Origin: Nitrososphaerota archaeon
GTDB lineage: Archaea; Thermoproteota; Bathyarchaeia; Bathyarchaeales; Bathycorpusculaceae
Direction: 5' to 3'
Assembly (NCBI GenBank): GCA_031274765.1
Contig: JAISPR010000153.1
Coordinates: forward strand, 1-64,000
Length of the DNA stretch: 64,000 bases
How positions within the stretch are numbered: position 1 is the stretch's first letter; each line of letters begins with the position of its first letter. Below, in pieces: positions 40,790 through 51,414 of this stretch. A model generated the notes under the pieces. The model saw nothing but the letters and a program-made list of their open reading frames with translations, did not search any database and was not told where the DNA came from. A program made the translations under genes and the position numbers.

Positions 40790-42105
40790 TACTGGAACCT
40801 TGCCTCGATAGCTTTGGAGTGATTGGGAAGGTCCTCAGTATCAGTTAAAACTTTGATTTGGGTACAGACTTTTTCTAAGCCTTCACGAGAACACTCTACA
40901 GTACTGACCCGCCGCATGAAGTCAAGAACAGAAAGACCTGAGAAGGACTGAGCAAACCCGCCTGTGGGTAACACATGATTGGTGCCACTAGCATAGTCGC
41001 TTAGCGCCACAGGGCTGTAGGGACCAATTAGAATTAAGCCTGCAATGAGGCGTTCAGAGAGTTTTTTAGCATCATTTGTCATGACTTCTAAATGTTCGGC
41101 GGCAAATTGGTTAGTTAGCTTAACGGCTTCTTCGATATCGGTGCAGGTGATAATGAAACCGTAGTTGGATAGTGATGCGCTGACTTTTTCTGCGCGGGGG
41201 GTAGTGGAAACCAGTTGGGTAAGCCAAGCCTGTACAGTTTGCGCTAATTTTTGTGAAGGGGTTATAAGTGCGCAAACGCTGTCGGTTCCATGTTCAGCCT
41301 GTGAGATCATATCATAGGCGATTAGGCGGGCGTCTGCGTACTGGTCAGCTAAGATGAGGACTTCGCTTGGTCCAGCGGGCATGTCTATGGCGGTGTCTTG
41401 TGAAACTAAAACTTTAGCGGTTGTAACGTATTTGCTACCGGGTCCAACGATTTTGCGTACAGGAGCAATGGTTTCTGTTCCATAAGCCAATGCAGCAATG
41501 GCTTGGGCACCACCGATTTTGTAGATTTCAGTTATTCCACAGATATCAGCAGCAATGAGCACCAGTGGATTCATATGGCCTTCTGAGTCTGAGGGGGAGC
41601 ATAACACAATTCTGGGTACGTTGGCAATTTTGGCGACTAGTGCAGTCATAACAACAGTACTTGGGTAAGCGGCTTGTCCACCGGGAACATAGCAGCCAAC
41701 GCTTTCAAGGGGTTGTAGCAGGGTTTGAATCATAATGCCTTCGTTGAAGACTCTGAGGTTGGTTTGATTGAGTAATTGTTTTTGGAAAATGCTGACGCGC
41801 CGCTTTATGAACTCGATGGCGATTATTTGTTCTTTGGTGACTTTAAGGTAGGCTTCTTTGATTTCTTGGGGGTTAACTTTAAGAGTGCTTGCAGTGAGGT
41901 GGACTTTGTCAAATTTTTGTGCATAATCAAGTAGTGCTTTGTCGCCTTCAACTCGAATATTGTTTATGATAGCTTTTACGTTGAATTCAAGTTCTGCTTG
42001 TGCTTTTTGGTCTACTTGCTGTCGACAAAACCAATCCTTGGGCAACTGATCTGAGTTCCACAGTTTTATGGGTGAGCCTTTTTGCATTGAGTTTCGTTTC
42101 TCCAA
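40789..42105 (-). CDS. hisD: Histidinol dehydrogenase
   Basis: VGCYVPGGQAAYPSTVVM, VGPGSKYVTTAK, DMPAGPSEVLILAD. Likely start near 42087. Confidence 0.98.
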   Translation of the reverse strand: MEKRNSMQKGSPIKLWNSDQLPKDWFCRQQVDQKAQAELEFNVKAIINNIRVEGDKALLDYAQKFDKVHLTASTLKVNPQEIKEAYLKVTKEQIIAIEFIKRRVSIFQKQLLNQTNLRVFNEGIMIQTLLQPLESVGCYVPGGQAAYPSTVVMTALVAKIANVPRIVLCSPSDSEGHMNPLVLIAADICGITEIYKIGGAQAIAALAYGTETIAPVRKIVGPGSKYVTTAKVLVSQDTAIDMPAGPSEVLILADQYADARLIAYDMISQAEHGTDSVCALITPSQKLAQTVQAWLTQLVSTTPRAEKVSASLSNYGFIITCTDIEEAVKLTNQFAAEHLEVMTNDAKKLSERLIAGLILIGPYSPVALSDYASGTNHVLPTGGFAQSFSGLSVLDFMRRVSTVECSREGLEKVCTQIKVLTDTEDLPNHSKAIEARFQ

Positions 42106-43067
42106 GATATTTCATCTAGAGCCAATACTTGGCGTGGTTCAAATACTACTAAGCCTTGTGCAAGCCGACGGATTTTTGGAAGCAGTCCTATAAAGTTGTC
42201 TTTTTCGATGACGGTGTTGACTCCTACCCAGCTGTCGTCTGCGAGGGGTGAAATCGTGGGGTTCTTGAGTGCAGGTAACTCGGTTAGCAGGGTTTGGAGA
42301 TTTTCTTTTTTAACATTAACAAATATGTGTATACGTTTAGAACCGTCTACGACACCTTTGAGCAACGCAACGATATCATAGATTTTTTCACGTTTTTCAG
42401 GGTCGGCGAGTGCTTTTTTGTTAGCGATAAGTATGGCAGCGGATTTTAGAACGGTGTCAATTATCCGCAGACCGTTAGCTTCTATGGTTGTTCCGGTTTC
42501 AGTTACATCCATGATACAGTCGCTGTTTTCCGGTGGCTTAGCTTCAGTTGCGCCAAAGGAGAGAAAAATTTTGGCCTTGGGGTTATCGCCCTTTCGCCAC
42601 CAAGGAGTAACCATCAAAGGATCAGCATCACCAAAACGGGCTTTGTATTCCGGTGTATTTTTGAGGTATTCAGATGCGATGTTGAGGTATTCGGTGCTGA
42701 CTCGGAAGTTTCGGCCCTGACTCCAGATGGACTCCATAAATTGACCAAGTGTGGTGCCTTCAGGGACACTTTTTGGGACAGCAATGACTAAACGGATTTT
42801 ACCATATTCGAGATTTTGAAGAACCTCCACATCAGCACGATTTTCTTTTACCCAGTCTTCACCGGTGATGCCTATGTCCTGTAAGCCTTCACTGACAAAC
42901 ACAGGGATTTCCTGGGGACGCAGAACTTTCATTTCGATTTGGGGATCGTTTATGCTTGGACGGTATGTACGGTCAGTTCCGCCGATTTTAAAACCTGATT
43001 TGGAAAAAAAATCTGCGGTTGCTTTTTCTAGGGAGCCTTTGGGGATAGCAAATTTCAGTTTATCCAT
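42066..43067 (-). CDS. hisG: ATP phosphoribosyltransferase (long form)
   Basis: KFAIPKGSLEKATADFFSKSGF; DIGITGEDWV; C-terminal regulatory-like domain. Confidence 0.94.
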   Translation of the reverse strand: MDKLKFAIPKGSLEKATADFFSKSGFKIGGTDRTYRPSINDPQIEMKVLRPQEIPVFVSEGLQDIGITGEDWVKENRADVEVLQNLEYGKIRLVIAVPKSVPEGTTLGQFMESIWSQGRNFRVSTEYLNIASEYLKNTPEYKARFGDADPLMVTPWWRKGDNPKAKIFLSFGATEAKPPENSDCIMDVTETGTTIEANGLRIIDTVLKSAAILIANKKALADPEKREKIYDIVALLKGVVDGSKRIHIFVNVKKENLQTLLTELPALKNPTISPLADDSWVGVNTVIEKDNFIGLLPKIRRLAQGLVVFEPRQVLALDEISWRNETQCKKAHP

Positions 43068-44033
43068 AAATTTTCACCTAAATATTTAGAGTTATACCTA
43101 AGGGGTTTTTGTTTTGCGAGAACGTCTTGTTTTGGGACTGCAATTATTTTACAATAACAAATCGTTAAGTTTTCAATGAAGGCAATCGCCTTGTATGAAT
43201 ACAATCCCTCATCATACGTCACTAAGTGGCACCTCAACAACTGACCCACTAATAAAGTATTTCATTAATATTTAACTGTTGAAACAACGCAGAATTGTTA
43301 TGTGGTGTTTTTTATCTTGAAACATTAAAATAGAGAGCTTTCTTGTGTTAGAAACACTCACGTTAACCCGCAGATAAATACACTATTTCAGTTACACATA
43401 TTTCAATATATTAGAATGAATCAAGGATTATGTGTTGAGATTCATTGGACATTTATAGGTTTGTTGCAATTGCTCAACTAATTGTTCATAGTCTAATTTT
43501 ACATTTTGAACATAACCAATATAAAAACTCAACAAATATCAAATATCTAAAAACTGACCATTATATTGATTGGAATAGGGAAAAAAGTACTTAAAAATCC
43601 ATAAAAAGCCCCAATAACCCCAACGTCATCAGGCTTCGCTAACTGAAAAAAAGGCCACAACTTCACCCCACAAAACATAGTTATTCGTCAAATCAGGTGA
43701 GCACGCACCAAAGTTTCCCAACAACACAACATATGGGACAAAAAGAAAACAAACAAATTCCAAGAAACCATCCAAAAATTCTCCAACCCCGGGCAAATAG
43801 CAAACATAACCAAACAAACCAAAAAATAACCACCCCAAACGTCCCAAAGGAACAAAATTCACCTGCCAAAATACAACAAAGAATGCTTTAATTTATGACC
43901 ACCGATGGAAAACCTTTTGCCACCTCAACTGACGACAATACAAAACAAACAAACCATAAAAACCCCACAAATAAAATGCTGCACAAAAATCCCATAGCCC
44001 AAAAATAACCCGACTCAACAAAGACAAAAAAGG

Positions 44034-44160
44034 GTTCTTTGTCAAATCAGGTGGGTAGAGCCAATAAGTTTCGTTGCAGCATATAGTTGTATGAGCCATA
44101 ATGGAAACATAACCAGTTTAAAGAAGAAACAATAAGCGCACCCACCTAAAATAGCGAAAA
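44034..44160 (+). repeat. Dispersed repeat family 2, copy 2 (AGGTGGGT...ACCCACCT)
   Basis: AGGTGGGT and ACCCACCT are perfect inverted repeats with the same 100-bp spacing as the 21.5 kb copy. Confidence 0.8.
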
Positions 44161-44194
44161 TGCTACTCTTTTTCGCTAATCACCGCCCACTAAT

Positions 44195-44660
44195 CAGGAT
44201 GGCTGATAGCTTGATACCATGTCTTTAAGTGTTTCAATAGTTCTTTTGAGAAAAAACGCGGTCACTATTTTCTTCAATAAATTTCCTGACCAATCTTGAT
44301 TTACTCTTACCACCAAGACCACCGCCACCACGTTTATTGAAATACTCTTCACTAAAGAGTACATATTGTTACCCTTCAAAAATCACTGGATCTGTGATAC
44401 CTTCTGAGTGTAGTAGATATGTGTAGTATTGACGTTGGTTGGTGATTATTTCCAGTCGGTTTCTGGAGGTTTTCTTACTACAAATCATTGGTTTATTGCT
44501 TTTGTGAATTTTGTGATTTCGCCACATGCGACCCAAGCAGCTTTCTACACAACTTTGACTCAAGCTGAGTTTTATGCGATATCTTTTGTAGTCCATAGTC
44601 TGCCGTCTTTCAAAATGTCTGCAATTTTGGCTTGAGTTGTTGTAGCACCCAACGATTAAC
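44195..44660 (-). pseudogene. Decayed winged-helix DNA-binding protein
   Basis: Fragments in different frames: KIADILKDGRLWTTKDIA / KLSLSQSCVESCLGRMWRNHKIHKSNKP...YYTYLLHSEGI / KRGGGGLGGKSKSRLVRKFIEENSDRVFSQK / KRTIETLKDMVSS. Confidence 0.5.
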
Positions 44661-44817
44661 ACCATTCATATACTATACAGTTCAACATTTAAGCGATAGT
44701 GTGAACGAAAATGTGAACATAAACTAGAAACCTTCAGAGGCACAAACCACAAACGACGCAAATTTAGTCTTAATTGCCAAAAAGTCAGAAATGATCTCGC
44801 TGAAAAATAGTGTTCAG

Positions 44818-44891
44818 TGGACCGGGGGGGATTTGAACCCCCGACCTCTTGAGTGCAAGTCAAGCGTTCATACCAGCTGAACTACCGGCCC
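44818..44891 (-). tRNA. tRNA-Ala (TGC)
   Basis: Reverse complement GGGCCGGTAGTTCAGCTGGT...CTTGACTTGCACTCAAG...GGGGGTTCAAATCCCCCCCGGTCCA; anticodon TGC; G3:U70 pair. Confidence 0.95.
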
Positions 44892-45311
44892 ATACATGTC
44901 AAAATGATACTCCTTTGATATTTAGGTTTTGCCAGCCCGTCACTAATGCTGACAACCAACATAAAAATAGCAAGGACCAAACTTGGTTCAGTTCGGTTTA
45001 TGCTATTAGCGGTTTTTAGTCTGGGTAACTGCTTTTTATTATCATTTTTGGATAATGGGAATGAATAAAATGTTAATGAGTGTAAAAATAAAGCAGAGAA
45101 GCACGATAGTTATATTTCAGTTTGGCATAATTCGATGATATTGTTCTTAGTCAGTTCTATGAGGGTGTGATTATTCGCGTTATACCATTAGTTATCAGAG
45201 TTTATCACATTATTTAATATAGTGTTTTGATGTTCTTGAGGGATTGTTTTTGTTTTGTGATCAATTGTAAAGAAAGACAAATAACTAAAAACATGAATTA
45301 TCATCTGTCAG

Positions 45312-46133
45312 ATGAGAGGATGTACACTGTTTCAACCATGGTTAGAAATAACAACAGTAAGCAACTGTAACATTGATTGCAGTTATTGTCCACAACATAT
45401 TTTTCAAGAAAACTATCATGGTTGCAAAACATTAACGTTCAATAGCTTCAAAATAGCATTATCCAATGTGCCTAAACATGTGGCGCTTCATTTTTCGGGT
45501 TTTGCAGAACCCTTTCTAAATCCGCAGTGCATAGATATGATCGAGTATGCCTACGCACAAGGTTACAAGATTATTTTGTTTTCAACCCTTGTCGGTCTCA
45601 AAAGCAAAGATGTCAAAAGACTGAGTCACTGTAATCCTGAAGTGACACTACATCTGCCCGATAATTTGGGGAACGCAAAAATTCCACTAACACAGGCATA
45701 TAGAGATACATTAACAGCAGCTATAAAACAGCTACGTATCAGCACATTTTATATTATGAATGAACGGTTTATAACAAATGAGCGCGCAGGATCGTGTGCC
45801 AATACACAAGAGAGGCACTTGCGCGGTTGGCTTTTTTGTGAAAAGCTCTATGTACCTCAGTTTGTGATGTTGCCCAACTGTGATGTTGTCTTATGTTGTA
45901 TGGATTTTGGGCTAAAACATCCGCTGGGTAATTTAGCGTCTCAGTCATGGCTAGATATTACCCGATCAGCAGAGTATCAAAGAGTGTGCACAAACCGGTT
46001 CAAAACAAAGGGCGATATTTTATGTAGAAGATGTGCGTGGGCTTCAGCAAATTTTAGGACCAGATATTACATTAAACGCGTAGTGCAACGATATCAGGCT
46101 AAGCAATGTATAGAGCAGTACCGCAAAAAGTAA
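45312..46133 (+). CDS. Radical SAM/SPASM-like protein
   Basis: ITTVSNCNIDCSYCPQ cluster motif, HFSGFAEPFLNP, C-terminal LPNCDVVLCCMDF...CRRCAWA. Confidence 0.85.
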   Translation: MRGCTLFQPWLEITTVSNCNIDCSYCPQHIFQENYHGCKTLTFNSFKIALSNVPKHVALHFSGFAEPFLNPQCIDMIEYAYAQGYKIILFSTLVGLKSKDVKRLSHCNPEVTLHLPDNLGNAKIPLTQAYRDTLTAAIKQLRISTFYIMNERFITNERAGSCANTQERHLRGWLFCEKLYVPQFVMLPNCDVVLCCMDFGLKHPLGNLASQSWLDITRSAEYQRVCTNRFKTKGDILCRRCAWASANFRTRYYIKRVVQRYQAKQCIEQYRKK

Positions 46134-46879
46134 AGCTGGAATTCTCATTGTTTTGTACTATACGCGCATATGGGTTGGTTTTAACTTGATTTTGTGAATA
46201 ATATTTCAACTAAAATATTGACTGTGACTGATGTTATTTTTTATAACCGATATTTTTGTTATAAGACATAATTGCACCATACGCCCATATTCCCGTCATA
46301 CGTAACTATGTTTCATATAATGATGTAAACTTTTAAAACATGTGATTTAAAAAATTATTAAGCGTAAGGTTTATTAAAATTATTTTCAAATAGTTGAAAA
46401 TTAAACGCATAGCCACGTATTACAATACAACACCGTGAAATCCTACACATGTTTTTTATGAATACAATTTAAAAGCAATAACTTTTAAAATCAACAAAAA
46501 TAACAATAAATTAACACACATATATCAAATAATTTTGATTACTGCACCTAACACGCAGTGGTGTGTTTGGGAATACAGGATACATTAGAAATAAAAAATT
46601 ACGACACGAACAACATATAAAAAATAAGAGTTAACACATAAAAACAAACACAATAAACAACATGTAACAAAAAACGATAAATAATTTTTAGCTCCACATA
46701 TTACAATTTTGACGAGAACACAAGTCATAAATTCCAAGGAAACCTAATGAACCCCACACCCAGGTAACAAAACGTTTGAGGTATATAGAAACCAAGGAGA
46801 TACTCTATGCACCGCTAAAAGAAAACCTCAGTTACACTAAAGTAAACACATACGAACAGCTTAACGGGGAAATAACAAT

Positions 46880-47060
46880 TTATCGGATAGCTTCATCTAT
46901 CCTTTGATCGCGCTTGGTCTTAGTAACTTCTTTGAATAGTTCAAGGCATTCTTCTTTGGTTGGCGCTTCTATGCCTATACTACCATAGGCTCCAATATCG
47001 ATACGATATTTTTTTCTATCGTCGCCCCGCTCTTCTATTTGGCTTATTTTTACCCTCTCC
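46880..47060 (-). pseudogene. Short basic ORF fragment without a canonical start
   Basis: Open frame VRERVKISQIEERGDDRKKYRIDIGAYGSIGIEAPTKEECLELFKEVTKTKRDQRIDEAIR*; no ATG/GTG/TTG in frame. Confidence 0.3.
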
Positions 47061-47113
47061 CTTACACTTTACAATTTTTATTGTACTGAAATGGATAACT
47101 AATTATACTCCAC

Positions 47114-47887
47114 TTATAAGGTTAATCCCGACCCACACCCAAAAACACGCGACTTTTTGGCATCAAAAACTACAAACACCGCATTTCGCATATACCGCCC
47201 CAACCGGGGAACCAAACCCATAGCATCGGTTCCCAATTTACAAACCAAAACAAACTCAAAAAACCCCAACGATTCCACAGCAATAACATCACGATTTAAC
47301 CGCGTCCGTTCAAGCACCTCAGAAACCAACTCCGCAGAGGTCCGCAACACAATAAGCCTATCAAGAAGTGACAAAGACCAACCCTGCAGTTTCACCACCT
47401 GTTCAACTGACAACTCAGCCTCCAAAACATCCGCACTTTTTGAAATAATCTTAACACCAAGAGGCACCCCCTCAGTTATAGCATACGCTTCGGCAATTTG
47501 CTTGAGACCAACATTTTCATCACCCGCAAGCTGTGACTGCAAATTTAACAATGACACCCCCACTTGTACAACTCTAGGTTCAAAAACCCCAATATCCACC
47601 ATCAACCGCTGGTGTTCCACATCAAGTTTAGAAACATACCCCTTGAGCACCATACCATCTTCCACTAGATTAAAACCAACAGGACAGACACCAAGTTCTC
47701 TACGCATATAGGCAGCAGCAACAGCTTCATCTTCACCTTCAACAGAAACCTTCACCCAGCGATTAACAGGATTACCCAAAACTTTTACGTCTATATCCAG
47801 GTCAGCAAATTGATTATGCAAAAGGTCATCTATTTGTCGTAATTGACCACCGTTCCAAGCCTTTGTGAGCAATGTTAAATTAATCAT
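47114..47887 (-). CDS. DUF2110 family archaeal protein
   Basis: 257 aa; gene order next to HD protein and TFE; ITEGVPLGVKIISKS...RSRLNRDVI-like region. Confidence 0.75.
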   Translation of the reverse strand: MINLTLLTKAWNGGQLRQIDDLLHNQFADLDIDVKVLGNPVNRWVKVSVEGEDEAVAAAYMRRELGVCPVGFNLVEDGMVLKGYVSKLDVEHQRLMVDIGVFEPRVVQVGVSLLNLQSQLAGDENVGLKQIAEAYAITEGVPLGVKIISKSADVLEAELSVEQVVKLQGWSLSLLDRLIVLRTSAELVSEVLERTRLNRDVIAVESLGFFEFVLVCKLGTDAMGLVPRLGRYMRNAVFVVFDAKKSRVFGCGSGLTL

Positions 47888-48413
47888 GAGATTCGCCTAG
47901 CAAACTTGATATTTCTACATGGAGCCTTCTAACTCTTTCTGCCGCCGCTCCAAAACCCGCCCTTTGCAACCGCTCAATTTCAACATCTATGGGGATAACA
48001 TCAACATTATCAATGCGTTTATCAGCATAACAAACAATTTTTTCCTCCAGGGTCTGAGGAGTATAGTCATCTTTGGGCCAGCCTAACCGGTTGGCTTCGG
48101 CGGCGGTTATACCCGCACCTACATGCCGCTTAACAATGTTTACTATGGATTTTGATAGCCCGAGTTTTTGGATAATTTGTGCACCTATTAAGGAATGATC
48201 AACACCGTGAGTTTTTGAGCGCCCAATATCATGTAACAAAGCGCCTGCTTCAATAAGGGTCAAATCAATTGCGAGTCCTTTGCTTTGAAGTCTGTGAGCT
48301 GTTTCTAAGGCATAATTTGCAACAGCGATGCAGTGACTGATAACTGGGGGGGAACAATTGTTTTCTCTGAGAAATGCAATTGCTTGCTCCCGGCTTGGAA
48401 GCTCTGAGTTCAC
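47880..48413 (-). CDS. HD (HDIG) domain phosphohydrolase
   Basis: VISHCIAVANYALETA...EAGALLHDIGRSKTHGVDHSLIGAQII. Confidence 0.93.
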   Translation of the reverse strand: MNSELPSREQAIAFLRENNCSPPVISHCIAVANYALETAHRLQSKGLAIDLTLIEAGALLHDIGRSKTHGVDHSLIGAQIIQKLGLSKSIVNIVKRHVGAGITAAEANRLGWPKDDYTPQTLEEKIVCYADKRIDNVDVIPIDVEIERLQRAGFGAAAERVRRLHVEISSLLGESHD

Positions 48414-48414
48414 T

Positions 48415-48927
48415 TTACTCGCCTAGTTCTCTGCGCAAGATTTCTACTTTTACAGAGAGTCTATTGATCATATCTTCGTTGGCAAAATGTGAGAGAGATT
48501 TACCACAGCCAGAACAGTGAAAAACTAGTTCTACGGCTTCTTCGAAGGGGATACGTTTGCACTCTTGGCTACCGCAGTAGTAGAAATCGTGATTTTTCTC
48601 GTATTCTAAGCGTACGTTGAGTTTTTCAAGAACCCGTCTTTTTTGGCTCAGAATAAAACCTTCAAGTTGGTCAGGTTGGAGTTTCCAGTGGAAAATGAAC
48701 CAACCGGTTTTAGGGTCGCGGGTGCGTCTGAGACTGACCAGTGAGTGGTCGTAGAGTTTGTAGAGGATTTTGCGCACACTGTTTAGGCGTATGCCAGTTT
48801 TATTGGCGATTTCATCATCTGTGATTTCTTCTACGCCTTTTAGGTGGTCGATAAGTTTTACGGCATCTTCGTCTCCAAGCGCCAAGGCCACTTTATTTAA
48901 GGTTGTATCATCAATAGTTGATAACAT
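48415..48927 (-). CDS. tfe: Transcription factor E (TFIIE-alpha homolog)
   Basis: Winged helix EITDDEIANKTGIRLNSVRKILYKLYDHSLVS; zinc ribbon YYCGSQECKR...FHCSGCGKSL. Confidence 0.93.
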   Translation of the reverse strand: MLSTIDDTTLNKVALALGDEDAVKLIDHLKGVEEITDDEIANKTGIRLNSVRKILYKLYDHSLVSLRRTRDPKTGWFIFHWKLQPDQLEGFILSQKRRVLEKLNVRLEYEKNHDFYYCGSQECKRIPFEEAVELVFHCSGCGKSLSHFANEDMINRLSVKVEILRRELGE

Positions 48928-48983
48928 GCTCGAAGTTCCTTTTGACACTTGCAATACTACATCATGCCACAATAAAACTCTTC

Positions 48984-49577
48984 TTACACGGTCTCATGAA
49001 ATTCAAGGTTTGTTTTAATTTCCTTACCGCGTTCTTTGGGGACGATGCTGATTTTGGCTTTTTCAAAGGGTTTATTTAGCTCTTGGCCGCCAAAGTAGCG
49101 ATCCAAAAAAATGGCAAGAGCAGAACATTCTGAGTGGGGTTGATTTCCAACAGCAACATTGAAATCAGAAATTTCTTCGGAGTAGAATTCTCCCGGGACT
49201 TTTTGACTGCCCATCAAGAGCAGGATGTCTTTATTTTGTGCTTTAATACGGCTCATGACATTACTGGCTTGGATGTTTTCGCCATAAGCGGTTAGATGCA
49301 CAATTATACCCCCCTCGTTTTTCCACTTTCGGATCATACTTTTCCAGGGAAGAGCCATTTCAAATTTGAAACTACCGCCCCATGCCTGGGTGATTTTGGA
49401 TACCGTTTCTTTAATATGATTGTCAGCTACGTCGGCTAAAATAAAACCGGAAGCACCCAAGGCCCTTGCTGTCAAAGCCACATGCGTGGTTAATCTTACG
49501 TCACGTTGGACACGGTGACCCCATCGTAGAATTGTGATTTTTACAGGAACAAAATCAGGTGAGCTGGAAGGTTCCAT
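48984..49577 (-). CDS. tRNA (cytidine-56-2'-O)-methyltransferase
   Basis: ITILRWGHRVQRDVRLTTHVALTARALGASGF; MGSQKVPGEFY; NVAVGNQPHSECSALAIFLD. Confidence 0.94.
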   Translation of the reverse strand: MEPSSSPDFVPVKITILRWGHRVQRDVRLTTHVALTARALGASGFILADVADNHIKETVSKITQAWGGSFKFEMALPWKSMIRKWKNEGGIIVHLTAYGENIQASNVMSRIKAQNKDILLLMGSQKVPGEFYSEEISDFNVAVGNQPHSECSALAIFLDRYFGGQELNKPFEKAKISIVPKERGKEIKTNLEFHETV

Positions 49578-50787
49578 GTAAATCCTGCACTTTTCTTTTT
49601 ATCTGCTCTATCACTGACGGTTCAGCCTCAAGGGTAATACAAACGAACTCATTTGTAAATTCTTCTGCATGGATATCGGCTTTTTGGTGTACCCAGGAAA
49701 TAAAAGGCATAACATTGTTGCTAAGGGGCACACTAAACTCTGCAGATATATAGTTTTCAAGCACATGAAGAATGTGTTTTTTGAGTACGTCAAGGTTTGT
49801 TTTGCATTTTGCTGAGAGCAAAAGAGGGTTTTTGATGTTATCTTTGAGCATAGCAAGTTTTTCTGCTTGCTCAAGGGGTTTGAGACAGTCAATTTTGTTG
49901 AGCACCGTTACAATTGGGATTTCAGAGGCTCCGAGACGTTCGATGGTTTCAAGACAGATATTGTTTTTTTTCTCGATAACATTTAGGGGTTCATTTAAGT
50001 CTACGACAAGAACAATAAGATTAGCAAATATGGTTTCCTCAAGCGTTGAGTGAAACGCCTCAATAAGTGATATGGGAAGACGGTCAATAAAACCTACAGT
50101 GTCAGTTAAAAGAAAACGGCGGTCGCTAAATTCAAACATACGCGTCTGTGTAGAGAGCGTTGTAAAGAGACTTTTATCAACCAGAGCCGTTTCATCTGTG
50201 AGAGTGTTAAAAAGAGTGCTTTTCCCTGCACTAGTATAGCCTGCTAGCGAGATGGTCAAAAAACCTAACTCCGTCCGTCTGTCTCTTTGCAAAACCCGTT
50301 TTTCACGTATACGACCAAGTTTTTTACGTATAGTTTGCATTTGCAATTTGATGGCATCACGGTAGATGTCAGCTTCGTAAACACCCACACCCATAAATCC
50401 AGGTTGCTCACTCCCCCTAGAGAGACGCACTTTTTCTCGGGCATGCTTGAGCTCGTTTTGAAGGGTAGCAAGCTGGATTTGCAACTGGGCCTCAGTTGTA
50501 GTTGCACGTCTGCGAAACAGTTCAAGAATAAGCTGAAAGCGATCGATAACTTCAACATGAGTAGCTTTCGCCAAATTATAGTTTTGCAGTGTCCGAAGAG
50601 AGTTATCAAAAATTACTTTTTGTGCACCAGTTTCTTCAACCAGTTTGACAAGTTCTTCAACTTTACCGGCACCAATTTGATATCGCGAATCGGGTCTACG
50701 GGTCTGCTCCATTGTACCAACAACAATGTAGCCAGCCGTCTGGGCTAAACTTTTGAGTTCCTCCAAACTGGATTCTTCACGATTCAA
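49555..50787 (-). CDS. hflX: GTPase HflX
   Basis: RYQIGAGKVEEL, SLAGYTSAGKSTLFNTLT, LTDTVGFIDRLP. Confidence 0.97.
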   Translation of the reverse strand: MNREESSLEELKSLAQTAGYIVVGTMEQTRRPDSRYQIGAGKVEELVKLVEETGAQKVIFDNSLRTLQNYNLAKATHVEVIDRFQLILELFRRRATTTEAQLQIQLATLQNELKHAREKVRLSRGSEQPGFMGVGVYEADIYRDAIKLQMQTIRKKLGRIREKRVLQRDRRTELGFLTISLAGYTSAGKSTLFNTLTDETALVDKSLFTTLSTQTRMFEFSDRRFLLTDTVGFIDRLPISLIEAFHSTLEETIFANLIVLVVDLNEPLNVIEKKNNICLETIERLGASEIPIVTVLNKIDCLKPLEQAEKLAMLKDNIKNPLLLSAKCKTNLDVLKKHILHVLENYISAEFSVPLSNNVMPFISWVHQKADIHAEEFTNEFVCITLEAEPSVIEQIKRKVQDLHGTFQLT

Positions 50788-50798
50788 CCTACGCTGAA

Positions 50799-51329
50799 CT
50801 AAGACAGCTTTCGTCTACGGGAAACCTCCCCACGGGGTTTATTCATATCAATGAGATCCCCAAAAGTCAAGCCTTCACCACCTTTTTTGGGTACAGCATC
50901 GGTAACTTTTTCGTCTGCAATTGGAATCATCAAAGTGATTTTTAGGGCGTGTTCTAGTTTATTTGCAAGTTGATTATTGGGTGCTACTTTACCAGTTTCG
51001 ATATGACGAAGCACCGAAGTTTTTTCATTAATCTTTTTGCCTAAATCTTCGTGGGATAAACCCAATTTTTCTCTTGCCAAACGAATCTTAGAAGCATAAT
51101 CATCAACAACTTCAGTGGTTATCTGCACCTGCGCGACCGAAGGTTTCCTCATGATACTTGGGATATGAGCATATGATTTAGTTGGACTGGACGATGAAAC
51201 GGCAGTTTCCTCATACACCACGACTTTGCCGTGTTTGGAACATTCAACACACACAGTCAACTTGGCACCTTCGATTACTGCACGTACAGGGTCAGTGTGG
51301 ATTTTGCGTCCGCAAACTTCACATCGCAT
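50799..51329 (-). CDS. mbf1: Multiprotein-bridging factor 1 homolog
   Basis: N-terminal CEVCGRKI...CVECSKHG; HTH IRLAREKLGLSHEDLGKKINEKTSVLRHIETGKVAP. Confidence 0.95.
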   Translation of the reverse strand: MRCEVCGRKIHTDPVRAVIEGAKLTVCVECSKHGKVVVYEETAVSSSSPTKSYAHIPSIMRKPSVAQVQITTEVVDDYASKIRLAREKLGLSHEDLGKKINEKTSVLRHIETGKVAPNNQLANKLEHALKITLMIPIADEKVTDAVPKKGGEGLTFGDLIDMNKPRGEVSRRRKLS

Positions 51330-51414
51330 CTAAAATAGTCACCTTTCAATGAGTTTATTATGTTGTTATGTTTATACTTGTCGAATTAACATCACCCCAC
51401 GGTATGATAAACTC

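Noticed and set aside
43629-43862. 77-aa hydrophobic minus-strand ORF
   Set aside because: Composition-biased A/C-rich DNA, no domain; a possible IS remnant but not supportable as a gene.
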